The notes beneath the pieces were generated by a model. The model was not told where the DNA came from. It did not search any database and saw only the letters and a program-made list of their open reading frames with translations. Of a stretch of 12,952 bases of DNA, positions 6,210 through 12,780 are shown piece by piece (position 1 is the first letter of the stretch; every line of letters begins with the position of its first letter). Origin of the DNA: an uncultured Veillonella sp. (lineage in GTDB: Bacteria; Bacillota; Negativicutes; Veillonellales; Veillonellaceae); NCBI GenBank assembly GCA_900549805.1, contig URPV01000036.1, positions 1-12,952 of the forward strand, written 5' to 3'. Made by a program: the position numbers and the translations under genes.

Positions 6210-7228
6210 CTATAGAGCATAAGGGGTTTCTCCGTCAGGTGCAGAGAACTATTCAATATCATAGTCTTTTAGATCCTAACAGCCGGGTCCTTATCGCCTG
6301 CTCTGGAGGGGTCGATTCCCTGGCCCTAGTTCATGCACTCTTAGCTCTTAGAGAGCATATGAAAAAAGGTTGGACTTTAGCGATTGCTACGGTAGACCAT
6401 GAGATTCGCCCAGAAGGGGCTGCTGAATTAGAATTGGTCCGGTCTATGGCAGATGATTTAGGGCTTCCCTTTTACGGAGCCCATATAGATGTGCCTGCCC
6501 AGGCACAAGCGTTAGGTCTGTCTTTTGAGACGGCAGGTCGTCGGGCTCGCTATGCTTTCTTATCAAACATAGCTCTAGAAGAGGATTATGATGTGGTTGC
6601 AACTGGCCATCATCAAAATGACCAGGCCGAGACAATCCTAGCCCACATGGTTAGAGGGACGGGTCTTAGAGGCTTGGGGGGCATGGCCTATACTAGGCCT
6701 TTGGTAGGGGCCATCAAGTTGGTTCGCCCCTTCTTAGATGTCACTAAAGCCCAAATTCGGGGCTATGCAAGGGACTTGGATTATGAGGCTTGTGAAGATG
6801 CTACGAATGAGGACTCCACCTACCAAAGAAATTATATTCGCCATCAGATTCTACCAAGGGTAGAAGCCATCAATCCTAATATTCTGGAAAGTCTATCCCG
6901 CCTTGGCCAAAGTGCTCGCGATGATGAAGCATTATTAGAAAACATCGCAAGAGAGAGCTTAGAGGGATTAGCTACTTATGAACATGGACATGTTCTTCTA
7001 GGGCGCCGTGCCCTCCGCAAGATTCCCCTTAGTATCCGCCGGCGTATCTGGACGCTAGTGTTACAGACCTTGTTGCCGAGTGCCTCTTGGGAGTGGTCAC
7101 ACCTAGATCAACTAGACCATTTAGTTCAAACGGGGGAACCCAAGAGTTTTCAGGCCATGAGAGTGCGAGTTGAGGCACAATGTGATACAATAGACGTATC
7201 CGTTTTGTCTTCAAGATCACCTGATTAG
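6200..7228 (+). CDS. tilS: tRNA(Ile)-lysidine synthetase (TilS), short form
   Basis: Modifies C34 of the CAU-anticodon isoleucine tRNA to lysidine, so that it is charged with isoleucine and reads AUA. The ATP-pyrophosphatase P-loop SGGVDS (35-40), VDHEIRPEG (65-73), ARYAFL (116-121), ATGHHQNDQAET (134-145) and NYIRHQILPR (211-220) mark the catalytic domain. The protein is 342 residues, against about 430-470 for E. coli and B. subtilis. It stops soon after the middle helical region, so the C-terminal tRNA-acceptor-binding domain seems absent. The next gene begins 12 bases later, leaving no room for a frameshifted remainder. Aquifex has a similarly short active enzyme. GAGGG (6192-6196) precedes the ATG. 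It overlaps ppx and precedes hpt, an arrangement common in Bacillota. Confidence 0.93.
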   Translation: MSLTIEHKGFLRQVQRTIQYHSLLDPNSRVLIACSGGVDSLALVHALLALREHMKKGWTLAIATVDHEIRPEGAAELELVRSMADDLGLPFYGAHIDVPAQAQALGLSFETAGRRARYAFLSNIALEEDYDVVATGHHQNDQAETILAHMVRGTGLRGLGGMAYTRPLVGAIKLVRPFLDVTKAQIRGYARDLDYEACEDATNEDSTYQRNYIRHQILPRVEAINPNILESLSRLGQSARDDEALLENIARESLEGLATYEHGHVLLGRRALRKIPLSIRRRIWTLVLQTLLPSASWEWSHLDQLDHLVQTGEPKSFQAMRVRVEAQCDTIDVSVLSSRSPD

Positions 7229-7240
7229 GAGAGGGGATAT

Positions 7241-7786
7241 ATGCATAAAGATATAAAAGAAATCTTGCTCACAGAAGAGGAGATTCGTGGACGAGTCACT
7301 GAATTAGGCAGAGAGATTGCTGCTGATTATAAGGGGCAAGAACTCTTAGTGGTAGGCATCCTCAAGGGGGCAGTTGTCTTCTATGCGGATTTGCTCAGGG
7401 CCATCGGCGAAGATGTGGATGTATGCCTAGACTTTATGGCTTGTTCTAGCTATGGGGAAGGAACGGTTTCCTCTGGTCATGTTAAGATAAAAAAAGATTT
7501 GGACAATTCTGTTGCAGATAAGCATGTCCTCATCGTTGAAGATATAGTCGATACGGGGAATACGCTCTACTACTTAGTAGACGAACTCAACAAGCGGGGT
7601 GCCAAGTCCGTTAAGATAGCTACCTTACTATCCAAACCTGATCGCCGGGAACAGGATGTGCATGTAGACTACATCGGTTTTGTGATTCCTGATGCGTTTG
7701 TTATCGGCTACGGATTAGATTATGCTGAAAAGTACCGCCAATTAAAATACATTGGGGTCTTGAAAGAAGAAGTATACGCTAATTAA
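7241..7786 (+). CDS. hpt: Hypoxanthine (guanine) phosphoribosyltransferase
   Basis: Salvages hypoxanthine and guanine to IMP and GMP using PRPP. The 181-residue type I phosphoribosyltransferase shows the LKG loop (41-43), the flexible-loop SSYG (69-72), the PRPP-binding VEDIVDTGNT (99-108), the base-contacting K132 region and FVIGYGLDYAEKYR (153-166). Length and motifs are typical of bacterial HPRTs such as B. subtilis HprT. AGGAGAGG (7227-7234), overlapping the end of tilS, gives a strong ribosome binding site. It lies between tilS and ftsH. In Bacillus and Listeria a TilS-HprT complex has been reported to influence ftsH expression, but nothing in this sequence tests that. Confidence 0.95.
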   Translation: MHKDIKEILLTEEEIRGRVTELGREIAADYKGQELLVVGILKGAVVFYADLLRAIGEDVDVCLDFMACSSYGEGTVSSGHVKIKKDLDNSVADKHVLIVEDIVDTGNTLYYLVDELNKRGAKSVKIATLLSKPDRREQDVHVDYIGFVIPDAFVIGYGLDYAEKYRQLKYIGVLKEEVYAN

Positions 7787-7792
7787 CTCGAG

Positions 7793-7799
7793 AAAGGAG
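7793..7799 (+). promoter_or_regulatory. Strong Shine-Dalgarno supporting a TTG start for ftsH
   Basis: AAAGGAG at 7793-7799 is seven bases upstream of TTG 7807. The next in-frame ATG is residue 26, beyond the first membrane helix, so the TTG is very likely the true start. Confidence 0.8.
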
Positions 7800-7806
7800 T
7801 TATACA

Positions 7807-9765
7807 TTGGGTCGTTTCGCAAAAAATGTCCTTTTGTATGTACTGGTCATTGCGGCCTTGGCAACGGCGGTGGATTCTTTTATGGGCCAATCGTCTACCA
7901 AGTCTGAATTGTCCTATACGGGCTTTATTCAACAGGTACAACAAAAGAAAATTGATAAGATTACCATTACTAATAACCACGATATCGTGGGGACTATGAA
8001 GAATGGTACAGAATTTAAAACCTATGCACCAACGGATGATAGTTTAATTTCAACCCTTAATAATAATGGGGTAGAAATTACGGCTAAACCTGCTGATAGT
8101 CCATCTTGGTGGATGACCTTACTCACATCTATCGTGCCTATGGTCATTCTCATCGCCGTTTGGTTCTTTATCATGCAACAATCCCAAGGGGGCGGTGGCA
8201 AGATGATGAACTTCGGCAAAAGCCGGGCTAAAATGATGGATGATGCGGTGAAGGTAAACTTCCAAGACGTAGCAGGCCAAGAAGAAGCCAAGGAAGAATT
8301 GGAAGAGATTGTAGAATTCCTCAAGAATCCAGATAAGTTCACTAAAATGGGTGCTAAGATTCCTAAGGGGGTTCTTTTGGCAGGCCCTCCTGGGACGGGG
8401 AAAACCCTCCTGGCTAAGGCTGTAGCAGGGGAAGCGGGTGTTCCATTCTTCACTATTTCTGGTTCTGACTTCGTAGAAATGTTTGTGGGTGTTGGTGCCT
8501 CCCGGGTACGGGACCTCTTCCAACAGGCCAAGAAGAATGCCCCTTGTATCATCTTCATCGATGAAATCGATGCAGTAGGTCGTCAACGGGGCGCAGGCCT
8601 CGGTGGCGGTCATGATGAACGGGAACAGACCCTCAACCAACTCTTGGTTGAAATGGATGGCTTTGATGCATCTGAAGGTATTATTACTATCGCCGCTACC
8701 AACCGCCCTGACATCTTGGATCCGGCCCTCCTTCGTCCAGGCCGTTTCGACCGTCAAGTTATGGTAGGCCGCCCAGACCTTAGGGGCCGTGAGGCTATCT
8801 TGCAAGTACATGCAAAGAACAAGCCTTTAGCAGATGATGTGGACCTTAAAACTATCGCTAAAAAGGTGCCTGGTTTTACTGGTGCTGACTTGGCCAACCT
8901 CTTGAACGAGGCAGCTCTTTTAGCAGCTCGTCAGAATAAGACCATCATTACTATGGATGATTTAGAAGAAGCCTCTGAAAAGGTTTCTATGGGGCCAGAA
9001 CGACGCAGCCATATCGTGACAGAAAAGGAACGCCGATTGACTGCCTTCCACGAATCTGGTCATGCTATTGTAGGTCATTTGTTGCCTGACTGCGATCCTG
9101 TTCACAAGGTGACTATCGTCCCTCGGGGTTATGCTGGTGGTTATACTATGAGCTTGCCTGAGGAGGAGCAAAACTACGAAACTAAGAAGCAAATGTTGGC
9201 GCATATCCGCATGGCTTTAGGTGGTCGCGTAGCGGAAGCTTTAACCTTGAAGGATATTTCCTCTGGTGCTTCTGGCGATTTACAAACAGTTACTAAAATC
9301 GCCCGCAATATGGTGACCCGTTATGGTATGTCTGATGAATTAGGGCCTATTGTATTCGGAGAACAGCGGGAGCAAGTATTCTTAGGGCGTGACCTCGGCC
9401 ATGAACGAAATTACTCCGAGTCTACGGCTGAACAAATCGATGCAGAAGTACATCGCATCGTTACAGAAGCCTATGATGATGTGGTGAAACTCTTATCCGA
9501 AAACATGGACTTCCTCCACAATATGGCAGAAGCTCTTTTGGAATATGAAACCATTGACCATGAAGATGTAGTATCCCTCTATGAAACAGGGAAGATTGCG
9601 AAGAAACCTGAAGAGGAACAGGTGGAAGCGGTTAAGACAACCCTGACACAAGCTGGTATTGAGGTACCTAAGGACCTCCAAGTGGAAACCATTCCAACGG
9701 AAGAACCTAAGGCACCAAGCCGAGAAGAAATACCGACAAAAGAAGATACTATGCCTAAGGCATAA
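7807..9765 (+). CDS. ftsH: ATP-dependent zinc metalloprotease FtsH
   Basis: A membrane-anchored hexameric AAA+ protease that degrades misfolded membrane proteins and regulatory substrates. The 652-residue protein has membrane helices at about 5-23 and 103-124 bracketing an extracytoplasmic domain. A Gly-rich linker follows, then Walker A GPPGTGKT (193-200), Walker B IIFIDEID (248-255), the second region of homology TNRPDILDPALLRPGRFDR (298-316), the zinc-binding HESGH (415-419) and the third ligand D491 in SGDLQTVTK. The pore motif FVEMFVGVGASR (222-233) is present. The last 50 residues are acidic and proline-rich, typical of a disordered tail. The start is TTG, supported by AAAGGAG. It follows hpt by 20 bases and is closed by a strong terminator. 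Confidence 0.97.
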   Translation: MGRFAKNVLLYVLVIAALATAVDSFMGQSSTKSELSYTGFIQQVQQKKIDKITITNNHDIVGTMKNGTEFKTYAPTDDSLISTLNNNGVEITAKPADSPSWWMTLLTSIVPMVILIAVWFFIMQQSQGGGGKMMNFGKSRAKMMDDAVKVNFQDVAGQEEAKEELEEIVEFLKNPDKFTKMGAKIPKGVLLAGPPGTGKTLLAKAVAGEAGVPFFTISGSDFVEMFVGVGASRVRDLFQQAKKNAPCIIFIDEIDAVGRQRGAGLGGGHDEREQTLNQLLVEMDGFDASEGIITIAATNRPDILDPALLRPGRFDRQVMVGRPDLRGREAILQVHAKNKPLADDVDLKTIAKKVPGFTGADLANLLNEAALLAARQNKTIITMDDLEEASEKVSMGPERRSHIVTEKERRLTAFHESGHAIVGHLLPDCDPVHKVTIVPRGYAGGYTMSLPEEEQNYETKKQMLAHIRMALGGRVAEALTLKDISSGASGDLQTVTKIARNMVTRYGMSDELGPIVFGEQREQVFLGRDLGHERNYSESTAEQIDAEVHRIVTEAYDDVVKLLSENMDFLHNMAEALLEYETIDHEDVVSLYETGKIAKKPEEEQVEAVKTTLTQAGIEVPKDLQVETIPTEEPKAPSREEIPTKEDTMPKA

Positions 9766-9774
9766 AATGCTATT

Positions 9775-9811
9775 AAAAGCCATACCTAGCTCTAGCTAGG
9801 TATGGCTTTTT
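9775..9811 (+). terminator. Strong intrinsic terminator after ftsH
   Basis: A perfect 16-pair stem joins 9775-9790 (AAAAGCCATACCTAGC) and 9795-9810 around the loop TCTA, and runs into a five-T tract. The A-run on the left makes it potentially bidirectional. It ends the ppx-tilS-hpt-ftsH unit 10 bases after the ftsH stop. Confidence 0.93.
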
Positions 9812-9817
9812 GTCTCT

Positions 9818-9907
9818 TTGTTGACCATCCTGTAATAGCTATGGTAAATGGGAGGCTTGCATTTTAAGGACATGACCTGTAAAATTGCTTTAGTATTTGG
9901 TTGACAA
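9818..9907 (+). promoter_or_regulatory. birA upstream region with BirA-operator-like half-sites and weak promoter
   Basis: The 112-base gap before birA holds TTGTTGACC (9818-9826) and GGTTGACAA (9899-9907). Each differs at one position from common BirA half-sites (TTGTTAACC and GGTTTACAA). The second has a weak partner CTGTAAAAT (9877-9885) with a 13-base gap. A poor promoter, TTGCAT (9858-9863), 16 bp, TAAAAT (9880-9885), overlaps it. The operator role is a hypothesis: gaps and partner halves do not fit the usual spacing well. Confidence 0.3.
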
Positions 9908-9908
9908 T

Positions 9909-9914
9909 AGGAGG
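9909..9914 (+). promoter_or_regulatory. Perfect Shine-Dalgarno for a GTG-started birA
   Basis: AGGAGG, a full match to the anti-SD, stands eight bases before GTG 9923. A nearby ATG at 9930 is out of frame and does not give a BirA protein. Confidence 0.8.
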
Positions 9915-9922
9915 CCATTCTC

Positions 9923-10915
9923 GTGAAAAATGAAGTGCTTGAGTTCCTACGTGAAAATGCGGGTGGATTTGTGTCAGGCCAAGATATGTCAGAAGCCTGT
10001 CATGTATCCCGTACGGCTATATGGAAACATATTAAGGCCTTGCGGGCTAAGGGCTATAAGATTGAATCCTATACCAAGCTGGGGTATCGTCTTTTGGAGG
10101 AACCAGATCTTGTATCCCCCCTATCCATGCGTAAGGCCTTGACGACAGATATCTTCGGCAAGAATTATATCTACATGGATTCCACTGTATCCACTAATAC
10201 GGAGGCCCGTAAATGGGCCCTTAAGGGGGCTGAAGAAGGAACTGTAGTTGTAGCAGAAGAACAGGTGGAAGGGCGTGGCCGCTTACAACGGGGCTGGTAT
10301 TCACCCTTTGGTAAGGGGCTATGGTTCTCCTTGATTTTGCGTCCCGACTTCCTTCCTATGGAGGCACCAAAGTGTACCCTTATGGCAGCGGTGGCTGTGA
10401 CAAAGGCCCTTCGTAAGATGGGAGTCACTGATGCGGTTATAAAATGGCCTAATGATATCTTGGTTAAGGGCAAGAAGATGGTAGGAATCCTGACAGAAAT
10501 GACGGGGACCATGGATGAAATCGAATATATCATTTTGGGCGTGGGACTTAACGTGACAACAGGTCCTGATGAGTGGCCAGATGATCTAAATGCCATAGCA
10601 ACATCCATCCTCATGGAGGGGGTAGAAATTCCCCGTATAGAGGCCTTTAACATTATCCTTCACGAGTTGGAGGAACAGTACTTTGAAGTTTTGGCCAATG
10701 GCTTTGACCACACCTTAGAAGAATGGAGAACCTTATCCTGCACCTTAGGCCAACATGTGCGTGTCCACCCAGGTAACAAACCAGCCTATGATGGTATGGC
10801 TTTGGATATTGATGGTGATGGCAATTTATTAGTGCGCCCTGATGGAGTGGAAAGGGTTAATCGGGTTATAGCAGGGGATGTATCCATACGTCCAGTTTCA
10901 ACAACTGTAGAATAG
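9923..10915 (+). CDS. birA: Bifunctional biotin-protein ligase / biotin repressor BirA
   Basis: Activates biotin as biotinyl-5'-AMP and attaches it to carrier proteins such as biotin carboxyl carrier domains. With its N-terminal DNA-binding domain it can also act as a biotin-responsive repressor. The 330-residue protein has a winged helix-turn-helix (about 1-60, with ACHVSRTAIWKHIKALR at 25-41). The ligase domain holds STVSTN (87-92), the biotin loop GRGRLQRGW (117-125), KWPNDI (174-179), VGIL (187-190) and LGVGLN (205-210). A small C-terminal SH3-like domain (about 272-322) follows. The full three-domain form implies regulation as well as ligation. GTG start with AGGAGG. coaX begins eight bases after its stop. 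The birA-coaX pairing is common in Clostridia-like Bacillota. Confidence 0.95.
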   Translation: MKNEVLEFLRENAGGFVSGQDMSEACHVSRTAIWKHIKALRAKGYKIESYTKLGYRLLEEPDLVSPLSMRKALTTDIFGKNYIYMDSTVSTNTEARKWALKGAEEGTVVVAEEQVEGRGRLQRGWYSPFGKGLWFSLILRPDFLPMEAPKCTLMAAVAVTKALRKMGVTDAVIKWPNDILVKGKKMVGILTEMTGTMDEIEYIILGVGLNVTTGPDEWPDDLNAIATSILMEGVEIPRIEAFNIILHELEEQYFEVLANGFDHTLEEWRTLSCTLGQHVRVHPGNKPAYDGMALDIDGDGNLLVRPDGVERVNRVIAGDVSIRPVSTTVE

Positions 10916-10923
10916 GAGATAGC

Positions 10924-11691
10924 ATGTTATTAGTAGTAGATGTGGGAAACACCAATATCGTATTAGGTGTCTATGAGGGTGAAAATCTTAAAGGACACTG
11001 GCGGATTTCCACAGATCGTGTGCGGACAACCGACGAGTATGGGGTGCTAATCATGAACCTCTTCCTCCATGACAAGACGGTAGATGCAGAGGCTATCGAC
11101 GGAGTCATTATCTCATCCGTCGTACCGCCCCTTATGCCAACCTTGGAACGAGTGTCCCGCCGCTACTTTAATGTGGAACCCTTGGTGGTAGGCCCGGGGA
11201 CTAAAACGGGTATGGCCATCAAGTACGATAACCCACGAGAAGTGGGAGCTGATCGGATTGTTAATGCGGTGGCTGCCTATGAACAGTATGGTGGTCCTAT
11301 TATTATCATCGATTTTGGTACAGCGACGACCTATTGTGCGGTCTTAGCTAATGGTGATTATATTGGGGGTGTAATAACACCGGGTGTCATGATCTCTGCA
11401 GAGGCTCTCTTCCAACGGGCTGCTAAATTGCCTCGTATTGAGGTGAAGGATCCAGGTCAGGTTATCAATCGCAACACTGTATCTTCTATGCAGTCGGGCA
11501 TGTTTTACGGTTATGTGGGCCAGGTAGAAGGTTTGGTAGCGCGGATGAAGGCGGAAATGCCGGAAGGGACTAAGGTGGTTGCTACTGGCGGCTTAGCTCA
11601 GCTGATCGCCTCCGCAACAGAATCCATTGATTTCGTAGAACCTAAGTTAACGCTAGAAGGATTGCGGCTCATTTATGATAAAAACAAGTAA
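10924..11691 (+). CDS. coaX: Type III pantothenate kinase (CoaX)
   Basis: Phosphorylates pantothenate, the first step of coenzyme A synthesis. Type III enzymes have the acetate/sugar-kinase fold, are not inhibited by CoA and often need a monovalent cation. The 255-residue protein shows DVGNTNIVLG (6-15), the pantothenate-contacting GPGTKTGM (90-97), VGADRIVNA (107-115) with catalytic D109, IDFGTATTY (129-137), GGVITPGV (148-155) and VATGGLA (219-225). AGGAG (10914-10918) overlaps the birA stop, five bases before the ATG. Its 3' end overlaps the dusB start by 17 bases, implying coupling. No sign of a type I or II kinase is seen in the window. Confidence 0.95.
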   Translation: MLLVVDVGNTNIVLGVYEGENLKGHWRISTDRVRTTDEYGVLIMNLFLHDKTVDAEAIDGVIISSVVPPLMPTLERVSRRYFNVEPLVVGPGTKTGMAIKYDNPREVGADRIVNAVAAYEQYGGPIIIIDFGTATTYCAVLANGDYIGGVITPGVMISAEALFQRAAKLPRIEVKDPGQVINRNTVSSMQSGMFYGYVGQVEGLVARMKAEMPEGTKVVATGGLAQLIASATESIDFVEPKLTLEGLRLIYDKNK

Positions 11692-12694
11692 AACTTGGCA
11701 AATTGGGCCTGTGCCAATCGAGGGCCAGGTTATTCTAGCTCCTATGGCTGGGGTATCTGATGTAGCCTATCGAGTCCTAGCTAAGGCTCATGGGGCTTCC
11801 TTGGTCTGCACGGAAATGGTATCAGCTATGGGTATCAAATATAAGAATGAGATCACTAAGGGGATGCTCTTCATTGAGAAGGGGGAAGGACCTGTGTCTA
11901 TGCAGGTCTTTGGATCCGACCCGGAAACGGTGGCCTTAGGAGCGAAGACTATCTCTGAGGCGGGAGCTGATATTGTTGATATCAATATGGGATGCCCTGT
12001 GAAGAAGGTGGTCTCCTCTGGTGATGGATCGGCTCTTATGAAAGATCCAGATTTAGCAGCACGGGTAGCAGAGGCTGCAGTGAATGCTGTGGATGGGCCT
12101 GTGACGGTCAAGATGCGCCTGGGATGGGATGAAGACTCCATCAATGTCGTGGACTTTGCTAAACGTATTGAGTCCACTGGTGTGTCCGCCATTGCCGTTC
12201 ATGGCAGGACCAGGCAACAAATGTATATGGGCCGGGCCAACTGGGATTATATTAAAGCGGTCAAAGAGGCGGTCAAGACTATTCCTGTCATCGGTAATGG
12301 GGATATTACCAGTCCACAGGACGCCAAGGCCATGTTAGATCAAACGGGTTGCGATGCCGTTATGATTGGGCGTGGAGCCCATGGTAATCCTTGGATCTTT
12401 GAGCGGACGAATACTTATTTGGAAACAGGGACTCTCTTACCAGAACCCTCTTGGGAGGACCGGATTGACATGCTGTATAAGCACTTTCAAAACCTAGTTA
12501 AGTATAAGGGCCATGATGCGGCAGTTCGGGAAATTCGCACTCACGCAGGCTGGTATTTGAAGGGCTTACCTGAGGCGGCCCGCTACCGGAATACCATTAA
12601 CAACCTCCATACGGAGGGGGCTTTTAGGGCGGCTATTGAAAGCTACCGGGAAACCCTAGCGAAATTGACAAATACAGGGGCTATGGTAAAATAG
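11675..12694 (+). CDS. dusB: tRNA-dihydrouridine synthase, DusB-like
   Basis: FMN-dependent enzyme that reduces specific uridines in the tRNA D-loop to dihydrouridine. The 339-residue TIM-barrel protein has VILAPMAGVSD (19-29), TEMVSA (46-51), VQVFGSDPE (77-84 region), DINMGCPVKKV (102-112) with the catalytic C107, VTVKMRLGWD (143-152), VHGRTRQQMY (175-184), PVIGNGDI (204-211) and the FMN phosphate-binding MIGRGAHGNPW (230-240). A smaller helical C-terminal domain follows. The chosen ATG lies within coaX. The nearest ribosome binding site, GAAGGA (11656-11661), is 13 bases away, so expression probably relies on coupling to coaX. The DusB label is by sequence feel and by location next to greA; the exact target uridine is not shown by sequence. 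Confidence 0.93.
   Translation: MIKTSKTWQIGPVPIEGQVILAPMAGVSDVAYRVLAKAHGASLVCTEMVSAMGIKYKNEITKGMLFIEKGEGPVSMQVFGSDPETVALGAKTISEAGADIVDINMGCPVKKVVSSGDGSALMKDPDLAARVAEAAVNAVDGPVTVKMRLGWDEDSINVVDFAKRIESTGVSAIAVHGRTRQQMYMGRANWDYIKAVKEAVKTIPVIGNGDITSPQDAKAMLDQTGCDAVMIGRGAHGNPWIFERTNTYLETGTLLPEPSWEDRIDMLYKHFQNLVKYKGHDAAVREIRTHAGWYLKGLPEAARYRNTINNLHTEGAFRAAIESYRETLAKLTNTGAMVK
12665..12692 (+). promoter_or_regulatory. Strong promoter for greA inside the dusB 3' end
   Basis: A perfect -35 TTGACA (12665-12670) is 16 bp from TAAAAT (12687-12692), five of six to consensus. The -10 overlaps the dusB stop codon (12692-12694). Transcription would start near 12699, inside the palindrome at 12695-12712, leaving a leader of about 80 bases before greA. 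Confidence 0.72.
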
Positions 12695-12712
12695 TTTCTA
12701 TATGTATAGAAA
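12695..12712. repeat. 18-bp palindrome over the greA transcription start
   Basis: TTTCTATATGTATAGAAA is an inverted repeat of eight bases with a two-base centre, starting two bases after the -10 of the greA promoter. It could be a dimeric repressor site or a 5'-end RNA hairpin. Its A/T richness makes a chance origin possible. Confidence 0.5.
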
Positions 12713-12717
12713 AATGG

Positions 12718-12750
12718 AGAAGTGTCATATAAGGTGACACTTCTTCTTAT
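12718..12750 (+). terminator. Hairpin with T-rich tail between dusB and greA
   Basis: AGAAGTGTCA (12718-12727) pairs perfectly with TGACACTTCT (12735-12744) around a seven-base loop. The arm runs into TCTTATT. It should end the birA-coaX-dusB transcript. It also lies in the leader of the greA transcript expected from the promoter at 12665-12692, so it may attenuate greA. Confidence 0.72.
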
Positions 12751-12780
12751 TCATAATCTAAGAAAGAGTGGTTAAATTAT

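Noticed and set aside
7169..7190. Possible hpt promoter inside tilS (TTGAGG and TACAAT)
   Set aside because: The hexamers are only 10 bases apart, far too close for a sigma-70 promoter.
7752..7788. Possible ftsH promoter in the hpt 3' end (TTGAAA at 7760-7765)
   Set aside because: No acceptable -10 lies 16-18 bases downstream; the candidates match only three of six positions or are badly spaced.
8119..8811. A 230-codon open frame on the minus strand inside ftsH
   Set aside because: It lies wholly antisense to the conserved AAA domain of ftsH, shows no recognisable domain, and has no supporting promoter or ribosome binding site. It is a coding shadow.
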